The notes beneath the pieces are model-generated. The model saw only the letters and a program-made list of their open reading frames with translations, searched no databases and had not been told where the DNA came from. This document shows, piece by piece, positions 58,074-64,000 of a DNA stretch of 64,000 nucleotides. A program made the position numbers and the translations under genes. The DNA is from Isoetes taiwanensis (Eukaryota; Streptophyta; Lycopodiopsida; Isoetales; Isoetaceae), in contig JAJEKV010000003.1 in the NCBI GenBank assembly GCA_021234155.1, forward strand, positions 32,471,166 to 32,535,165. Reading direction: 5' to 3'. The stretch's first letter is position 1. Each line of letters opens with the position of its first letter.

Positions 58074-59013
58074 ACATTAGCCTCTTTTATGGGTATGATT
58101 GAGTCTTTCCGTATGGTTTTTGGCCCTTTTTCCAAACTCTTATCATTTAATCTTGCTAGGCTATATGCTTCCATTACATCTTGGTCCCAACATTTGCAGT
58201 AATCCCCATCTGAGCATGCGGAAATTTACCTTTGGTCCTCCTCCTTCGATCTCCTTAATAATGCTTACATTTGGGAACCCCTTAACCTTTCCATTTCTTT
58301 ATGCTATGATGCTAGTAACTCGGGATGGGAGTTTGGCTTCATGGTTCTTTTTAAGTCTGATTTTTTGCGGTATTTTCTCGATCTTTGAGAAATCTTCATC
58401 CTCAACTGCCCGTGAGCTTTCTGCCCTATTCCATTTTCTTGAGGACCGGGCTCAGTCCTTGCAAAACTCCCAGGTCACAGCTTTTGGCGATTCCTTAAAT
58501 GCATACTTTATCCTTTCAAAGGGCGGATCTCGTATTAGTAACCTACATTCCTTGTGTATCAGGATCTTTACATTGTGCTCCAAGCATAGGATTACCCTTA
58601 AACCAGCCTGGATTCCTCGGAACCTAAACCAGTGGGCTGACTATCTATCAAAGCTTATTGATTTTGATGACTATATGCTATCTGATGCAGCTTTTTCCTT
58701 GATAGATATGAGATGGGGTCCGCATGATTGGGATCGTTTTGCCAATGCTCATAATGCTCGTACTTCTAAGTTTAACTGTTGGCACCCACATCCTAGTTTT
58801 TTATCACCGCCCGATGCTTTCTCTCAATCATGGTCCAACACTAACAGCTATTGCTTTCCTCCTCCGAGCCTTGTAGCTAAGACTGTCGCCTTTGCCCTTG
58901 CATGTAAGTGTGATATCACGTTAGTCATTTTCCATTGGGAGTCTGCTCCTTGGTGGCCGGTGCTTCATGATGAGTCTGGGAATTTGCTTTCTTGCTTTGT
59001 AGACCATTTGTAG
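58074..59013 (+). pseudogene. RNase H region of the retrotransposon, frame-disrupted
   Basis: Right after the TGA at 58071-58073 the original frame continues (FMGMIESFRMVFGPFSKLL) with another stop (TAA near 58200) and reaches DASNSGWEF, the first RNase H active-site segment. A frameshift near 58385 moves the reading to the frame that is open to 59013, containing ARELSALFHFLE, TAFGDSLNAYFILSKGGSR, WIPRNLNQWADYLSK and the DIRS-typical WGPHDWDRFANAHNARTSKF extension. The open frame before about 58385 in that register is spurious. Confidence 0.8.
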
Positions 59014-59116
59014 CTGGTGGACATGGTTTGCATGGTGCTTCTAGATCCTCTTTACCTTGTGGAAAACCTACTAGTCCAGATGATTGCGCCCGACCGTGCT
59101 TCCGACATGGTGAGTT

Positions 59117-60238
59117 TTGTGTTTTGTTTGGATGTTTTCAGTTCTGAGTTTTGGATGTCTATGGATAATGCGGATTCGAGAGATATGTCATTTATTGTCC
59201 CTATTGAAGGGTTATACACTGAGTGCGAGGGCTCCAAACACTTTGAAAGCTTACCGACAACCTTGGTTTGAGTTTAAGACTTGGTGCTTGTCCAAAAACC
59301 TCTCGTTTTTACCTTCATCTGCCATGACTGTTTGTCTTTACATCACTAAGATCTTGTCATCTTCACCTTCTCTTTCACGAGTCAATAACATCTTGGCATC
59401 CATTGCTTTCCATCACCAGGTTGCAGGTCTTGGTAAACCTACTAAACACCCTCTGGTTTCCCTTGTTCGCGATCTAGCCAGACGAAATATTCCATCTAGT
59501 ATCAACAAGAAGCAACCTTTGTTACCCCACATGGTTAGGAGAATTATTGATACCTTTGCGGGACCTTTAGCAACGTTGTTAGATGTCATGCGCTGCACAG
59601 CTCTTGTCTTAGCTTTCTCGGCCTTTTTGCGTAGCTCGGAACTGCTTTCTTTACATTGGCATGAAATAATTTTCCTTCCTTCGCATGCTAGTCTCTACAT
59701 CCGATCCTCTAAAACTGATCAAAATGCTGTAGGTTCTTGGGTTTCTATTGCCCGTTTGGGTGGTTCATATTGCCCAGTCCAACTGCTTGAGCGCCTTATC
59801 TATATGGGAAAATTTAGAGCTGTGGATGGTCCATCAGGTGGTTTTCTTTTCCGTGGTATTCATTGCTCTGCATCTGGCTCTTCACTCCGTAAGAGTGTGA
59901 TCTCTTACTCCACCCTCCGTTCATGGTTCCGATATTGCTTGCAATCTATTGGAGAGGATCCGGATGCTTTTGGTACTCATTCTGGTAGACGGGGTGGAGC
60001 TACTACTGCTGCAGCTTTTAATGTTCCAGATCGTTTATTTAAAGCCCATGGTCGGTGGTCCTCTGAGTCTGCTAAAGATGGTTATGTGGTTCCAGCCTTG
60101 CGTGAACAGCTTCTAGTTTCTCGTTCTTTAGGCCTTGCTTCAACCGACGCCTCAGAAGCTTTGTTAGAGTTCAGCACTTCTAGTGGTACACACTTTTCCT
60201 GCCTCTTTTTCAGCATGTATTCTGTTTTGTGTTGTTAA
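59117..60238 (+). CDS. Tyrosine recombinase of the Ngaro-like element
   Basis: A 373-codon open frame. The N-terminal core-binding part includes TLKAYRQPWFEFKTWCLSK. The catalytic domain has all expected residues: R172 (FLRSSEL), K199 (SSKTDQ), H288 and R291 (THSGRRGG), H311 (AHGRWSS) and the nucleophile Y323 (KDGYV). This enzyme would join the circular cDNA to chromosomal DNA. The frame runs a few codons into B1. The true start may be a few codons inside or upstream; the first ~25 residues look non-conserved. It overlaps a short unrelated frame at 59017-59271. Confidence 0.92.
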   Translation: MCFVWMFSVLSFGCLWIMRIREICHLLSLLKGYTLSARAPNTLKAYRQPWFEFKTWCLSKNLSFLPSSAMTVCLYITKILSSSPSLSRVNNILASIAFHHQVAGLGKPTKHPLVSLVRDLARRNIPSSINKKQPLLPHMVRRIIDTFAGPLATLLDVMRCTALVLAFSAFLRSSELLSLHWHEIIFLPSHASLYIRSSKTDQNAVGSWVSIARLGGSYCPVQLLERLIYMGKFRAVDGPSGGFLFRGIHCSASGSSLRKSVISYSTLRSWFRYCLQSIGEDPDAFGTHSGRRGGATTAAAFNVPDRLFKAHGRWSSESAKDGYVVPALREQLLVSRSLGLASTDASEALLEFSTSSGTHFSCLFFSMYSVLCC

Positions 60239-60474
60239 AGAGATGCCCATGGAGGTGGTTCTTTCCATATGTTTCCACACCTAGTAGTTCTAGAAGTGAC
60301 ATTTACCTTCATTTTCAAGGAATTGAAGGTAAATGAAGTTCTTGAACTACTAGGTAGTTGCATGACAGTTATTTTGTCCTTTGTGAAAGCCTCCTATTTA
60401 GTTCCCTTGTCTCGCAGGTTTTCCTCCATCAGCTTCCTTAACGAGCATCTCTTCCTTCTTGCAGTGTCTAGCCC
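60211..60474. repeat. B1-A2 internal junction with palindrome
   Basis: B1 (60211-60285), a 10-bp spacer AGTTCTAGAA (60286-60295) and A2 (60296-60474). The sequence from CCTAGTAGTTC through ATTTACCTTCA is nearly the reverse complement of the block in A2 ending GAACTACTAGG, so the junction folds into one long hairpin. The outer flanks have ATTTATATAA where the junction has AGTTCTAGAA. Confidence 0.9.
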
Positions 60475-61001
60475 CACCCACCCACCCTTTGTTTTACCAT
60501 TAAGCCTTAAGTGGAGTTTTCTTGGTTTTTTAGCCTAGTGACAATTGGAGGCTTTCATGCCTAGTTGGTGGCCTTAGTGCCTGGATGGAGGCCCCGTGCC
60601 TGGTTGGTGACCCTAGAGTCATGGTGGGCCTTGTGCCTGTGGAAGGCCCTAGAGCCTGGATGAGCCCGATGGGCCTTTTACCTCATTTTCTTGTTGTTTT
60701 TGCAGATATCAAGCTGAAGGGACGTGATAGTTGAGCTACCAAGTTGGGAAGGGAGCCTACACTCTGGTTACAAGATTGTTGCGGTTGAACTTGGCGCGAG
60801 CATTATTCTCTTCTTCTTGCCAACTTGCATGTGCTATACCTGTGTGCCCATCCCAACAAGGCTGGTAGGCCTGAGGGTATTTTGTTTTCATCTTTGGCTG
60901 GTTAGTGATTCTATTATGGTCAGGGTTTTTCCTCGAAAACCCGGAAGGGCGAGGTTTTTTAATCCCGATTATAATGGTTTCACTGATTCAAGCATAGCAT
61001 T
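60475..61001. other. Non-coding 3' part of the retrotransposon between A2 and B2
   Basis: Contains several short GCCTTGTGCCTGG-like repeats (60550-60690), no meaningful ORF and, at 60905-60983, the ENE-like hairpin shared in structure with the 1-kb element. Confidence 0.7.
60905..60983 (+). ncRNA. ENE-like structured RNA hairpin, copy 2
   Basis: 79 nt, as in copy 1. The outer stem is GTGATTCTATTATGGTCAGGG with CCCGATTATAATGGTTTCAC. A U-rich internal loop follows (five T left, six T right), then stem CCTCG/CGAGG, an AAAA bulge and CCC-GGAA-GGG with a GNRA tetraloop. It sits 19 bp before B2, near the expected 3' end of the transcript, where ENE elements usually lie. The core is conserved with copy 1 while the outer stem changes on both strands, which supports an RNA structure. 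Confidence 0.65.
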
Positions 61002-61119
61002 CAGCATGTATTCTGTTTTGTGTTGTTAAAGAGATGCCCATGGATAGCATGTATTCTGTTTTGTGTTGTTAAAGAGATGCCCATGGAGGTGGTTCTTTCC
61101 ATATGTTTCCACACCTAGT
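61002..61119. repeat. Split direct repeat B2 with internal 46-bp duplication
   Basis: Starts CAGCATGTATTCTGTTTTGT. The part up to GATGCCCATGGA is duplicated in tandem before the rest of B follows to ...CACACCTAGT. B1 has a single copy. Confidence 0.92.
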
Positions 61120-61375
61120 ATTTATATAAATGTCATTTCCTTGTTGTTGCCATGAAAATTCTTGTTTTAAATGATTTCGTTTACGCCCATTGTTATTATT
61201 ATATTAAACCTATTTCCAAGGAATTTCTTGCTTTTAAAAAAATTTGATTTACCTCTACATATTCCATAAATGTACGTACTTTTTTTATCTTATGGTGTAA
61301 TAATTTTTTCTTACTCATTGACTAAAAAGGGTGCAATTTGCCTAGGTCAATGGTGCCTCTCCAACTCAAGATGGT

Positions 61376-62632
61376 GTGCAACATATTGAAAAGAGCAATA
61401 TCAATGAAAAACCAACTCCTAGCAAGAATGTTGAAGAAAAACAATTAGTCCTCTATAGTAGGGTGCAATGGAGGAACAAGAAGGTGAGAATCATGCACAA
61501 GTGCAACAAGGAAATAGTAGGCCAAGGAGTCATTGTGCTAGCAAATCCTGGTCAAGCTGTTAATGATGAAAGGCTAGGGGAAGACAATATTGGTATTGCA
61601 ATTTCGATGTTGGAAGACAACTGGAAAGGTAAAGGTTTGGGTGACAAGGAATGTTTTGGTTGTGTCAAGCAATTGGAGGTTCCTTGCATCATGACATGGC
61701 CTATAAGTAGTGTTCAATTTGTGGAGGATTATATTTTTCCGAGCCCGAGGTTGTTGGGGACAATGATTGTCTTGATATTGATCCATTGGCGGTTGGAACT
61801 CTAAACCTAGGCAAAAGGGGAGAAGTATCGGTTGCCGGACATTATCCTAGCAAAAAGCCAAGTTGATTAGTGACACCAAACGTGAGACAATGGTGAAGGT
61901 TAGGGGGCTCATTGTTGTTGGAGTGATTGTATGCAATTCTTCACAATAGAACAATTGGTGGAAGCAAGAGCCACTTTTCAAGAGTACACTTTGTTGGATG
62001 AGAGGAGGACCTACATGTACACAATCTTGAGCATGCACTTCAAGATGAAAGAAACCCAAACAGGAAAAAGATACCCTTTGCTAGGCAAATGGATATGTAC
62101 AAAAGCATGGCGAGTATCCATGCAATTCCAACTTCTTCATGGCATAATTGGCAAAGAAAAAAAGCAGGAGGGGAACAGGATTGCTTTACATGGAAATAAT
62201 GGTTTGTTGAGAACAACAGCTAGGACCTTGGCTGCCAGGGAGATATTTGAAAAATATATTGATTTCAATGCAGAGTCTATGCCACACAAAAGCAGAAGGG
62301 ATGAAAAGGGAAGAGCAGTTGTTGAGAAAAGGTTGCCATCACATTGTACTCAAAAGAGTATTTTGGAAGAAGTGAATTCCCTACTTCGAGAATTGGGAAT
62401 TCTTCCAATATCCCAACCTAGCTTTAGTAGGTTATGGAAGAAGCATTTCAATCATGTCACCATAGCAACTTCAAACAACTTTGCAGAGTGCAATTTATGT
62501 GCTAAGTTGAAGGAGACTCTTGATAAGACTGTGCAACCTAGTCAAAGGGCTAGGATAAGGGAGCATATGAAGGACCATATGACTGACCAACTATCATGTA
62601 GATCATGTTTTTGGATGTGGAGGACTTTATAA
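61376..62632 (+). other. Unrecognised plus-strand ORFs, possibly transposon-derived
   Basis: Two frames. At 61376-61804 (142 codons) RVQWRNKKVRIMHKCNKEIV, GQGVIVLANPGQAVNDERLG and a later TWPISSVQFVED resemble the layout of plant transposon-associated domains of unknown function, but I cannot name it with certainty. At 61931-62632 (233 codons) the frame contains KSRRDEKGRAVVEKRLPSHC, VNSLLRELGILPISQPSFSR and NNFAECNLCAKLKETLD, in the style of zinc-finger transposase-like proteins of seed-free plants. Stops between the frames suggest decay. They may have been one gene. Confidence 0.4.
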
Positions 62633-63312
62633 CCATCATTCAATTAAATTGGGATTATGTCTGGTCCAAAATCGCGCCGAATAGGCTTATTATAGGCCAT
62701 TTTAGCTATATAACCATGTGTTGAATTTGATGAAACTTGTAAAATACGATGGAATTTAACCTAAAAATTTTATGTTTTGGCAACATAAAAACCTAAAAAA
62801 TTGCATATTTTAAACACAATTATCCGCAACCGCGAAATTTGTAGAGTAAAATAACAAGTATATTTGAATAACTAACTGCAAGCAAGTCCTTATTTTCGAA
62901 ATAAAAATCGCGCCTGGCGCGATTTTGTGGACATAAACATACTACATTTATGCAGATTCAACTCAAATATTTATACAAACAATAAAATTTATGTCCTACA
63001 AAATGGTCAAAACAGACGATTTTACAAACGTGAAGAGTCTTTATAATGCTCCTGATGCGATTTTATCCTGCCCAAAATACTTAAAATGTCCTACAAAATA
63101 GTTAAAAAAAACCAGTTTTAGAGAAAAATAATAACAAAAACATCCTACAAAAGCAGTTAAAAGAACAACTTTTATGGAAAAAAGTAAATACAAAATCGCT
63201 ACTGGGCGATTTAACAAGGACAATCACTCTCAAATGTCCTTAAAAATGTCCAAAAATGACAAAAATAAGGAATAGGCTAACCTCAAATCGCGCCAGGCGC
63301 GTTTTCATTTTC

Positions 63313-63346
<34 letters not shown>

Positions 63347-63400
63347 CGGCACTCTCACCTCAAATCGCGCCCGGTAGCGATTTCAACTATGGGCTCTTCA
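62632..63400. repeat. Second palindrome-family zone
   Basis: Begins with the 47026-type boundary repeat, then carries four palindromes in CGCGCC spelling: ATCGCGCCTGGCGCGATTTT near 62907, TCGCTACTGGGCGATTTA near 63197, ATCGCGCCAGGCGCGTTTTC near 63284 and ATCGCGCCCGGTAGCGATTT near 63364. A poly-T run of about 30 lies at 63316-63346. No gene seen. Confidence 0.7.
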
Positions 63401-64000
63401 CAAAACCCCTGCAACATCACGAAATTGAGCAAATTTTAATCCCCGCAACATCACGAAATTGAGCAAATTTCTGCTTTGATCTTGAAATTAGCAGCTGTAA
63501 CACTTCAAAGTAGGTCGGATTTGACAGTTAGATCATGCCCAATCCCAAAGCCCCTTCAATAATTGTGATTTTGAGCATTTTTGGGCTGATTCAACATCGA
63601 ATTTGTATTGCGACAAAGCAACCGTGAATCAAGTCAAAATTACAAGGGCTTCTCTCCGACAAACCGGACTATTACCATCCGCCGAAGTCTACCTAGCAAT
63701 ATGAGTAATATCTAGAAGAGATAGATATTGGTAGTATACCTAGCAAAAGATCCGAAGAGATATGAGTATTGTATTGTTAAGCGCCGGGCTGTGCTCCAAG
63801 TGCTTCATCCGCCCGGTGCTCCAAGCGCTCCCATTCTGATTCGATTTGGAAAAAGCTCGATGGAAAACCCCGTGGGAAAAGCTCGATGTGGAAAGCCCGT
63901 GGAAAACCTACCGATATGGTAAAAGAGGCGTGGACCTCTTTGTTGAGAAACTAAGAAACACAAAATAAAAACTGAAGGAGCAACTAAAAGCTTAAGAGGG
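63401..64000. other. Unrecognised sequence to window end
   Basis: A 33-bp unit (GCAACATCACGAAATTGAGC plus AAATTT) is duplicated at 63411-63470. The remainder has no recognisable gene; the 64-codon frame at 63728-63922 is unsupported. Confidence 0.5.

Larger units (their letters stand above)
56247..61119 (+). mobile_element. Ngaro/PAT-type tyrosine-recombinase retrotransposon, 4.87 kb
   Basis: Split direct repeats A1 (56247-56425), B1 (60211-60285), A2 (60296-60474) and B2 (61002-61119) enclose a coding region with reverse transcriptase, RNase H and tyrosine recombinase. A1 and A2 appear identical over 179 bp. B2 equals B1 except for an internal 46-bp tandem duplication. A-ORFs-B-A-B is the diagnostic order of Ngaro/PAT-like elements of the DIRS order, which integrate via a recombinase instead of an integrase and lack LTRs. 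No methyltransferase domain follows the recombinase, which favours Ngaro over DIRS. Stops and one frameshift in the RT-RNase H part indicate that this copy is inactive but young. Confidence 0.92.

Noticed and set aside
58099-58385. First part of the 304-codon open frame as real protein
   Set aside because: The RT/RNase H similarity in this stretch is in another frame (DASNSGWEF); the frames switch near 58385.

Overview
This window looks like nuclear DNA of a land plant with a large, transposon-rich genome. The evidence is an auxin-efflux (PIN-type) N-terminal fragment, plant-telomere-like CCCTAAA runs, several plant-type miniature transposons, and long AT-rich stretches without genes. A seed-free plant such as a fern is my inference from the HSPA12-like Hsp70 and the tyrosine-recombinase retrotransposon; the sequence does not prove it. 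No intact operon, rRNA, tRNA or CRISPR array was seen.

Layout. 1-10.4 kb: unrecognised sequence, two hAT-like miniature elements with exact 8-bp target duplications, a decayed LINE on the minus strand (6.2-7.6 kb), Helitron-like 3' ends and a TAGA microsatellite. 10.4-12.0 kb: a foldback element, then a ~1-kb element with split direct repeats (A1-B1A2-B2). 12-34 kb: almost gene-free, with microsatellites, Helitron-like ends, tandem duplications and a possible retroposon with a poly-A tail. 34.3-44.2 kb: one HSPA12-like Hsp70 gene, ancestrally a single open frame of about 592 codons. It is broken by three insertions, each flanked by an exact 3-bp duplication (7.1 kb, 320 bp, 568 bp), and by a 4-bp frameshift. 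The 7.1-kb insertion resembles a CACTA element and carries a fragment of a PIN gene. 44-47 kb: duplicated non-coding sequence. 47-56 kb: minus-strand, intron-containing decayed genes (one ending in an FCP1-like phosphatase domain, one encoding a short acidic protein). Their introns and flanks are littered with copies of one imperfect palindrome (CACGCC..GGCGTG). 56.2-61.1 kb: a nearly complete Ngaro/PAT-type retrotransposon (reverse transcriptase, RNase H, tyrosine recombinase, split direct repeats). 61.3-64 kb: unrecognised plus-strand ORFs, then a second zone with the palindrome family.

The strongest candidates for something undescribed are these. (1) The 4.9-kb and 1.0-kb split-direct-repeat elements are unrelated in their terminal repeats but identical in architecture. 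Each carries a 79-nt hairpin with a conserved U-rich internal loop and a GNRA-type tip, while its outer stem has changed in sequence and kept its pairing; this resembles an ENE (poly(A)-clamping triple-helix) RNA element. (2) The intron-associated palindrome family is unexplained. (3) The transposon pile-up in the HSPA12-like gene can be resolved to the base.
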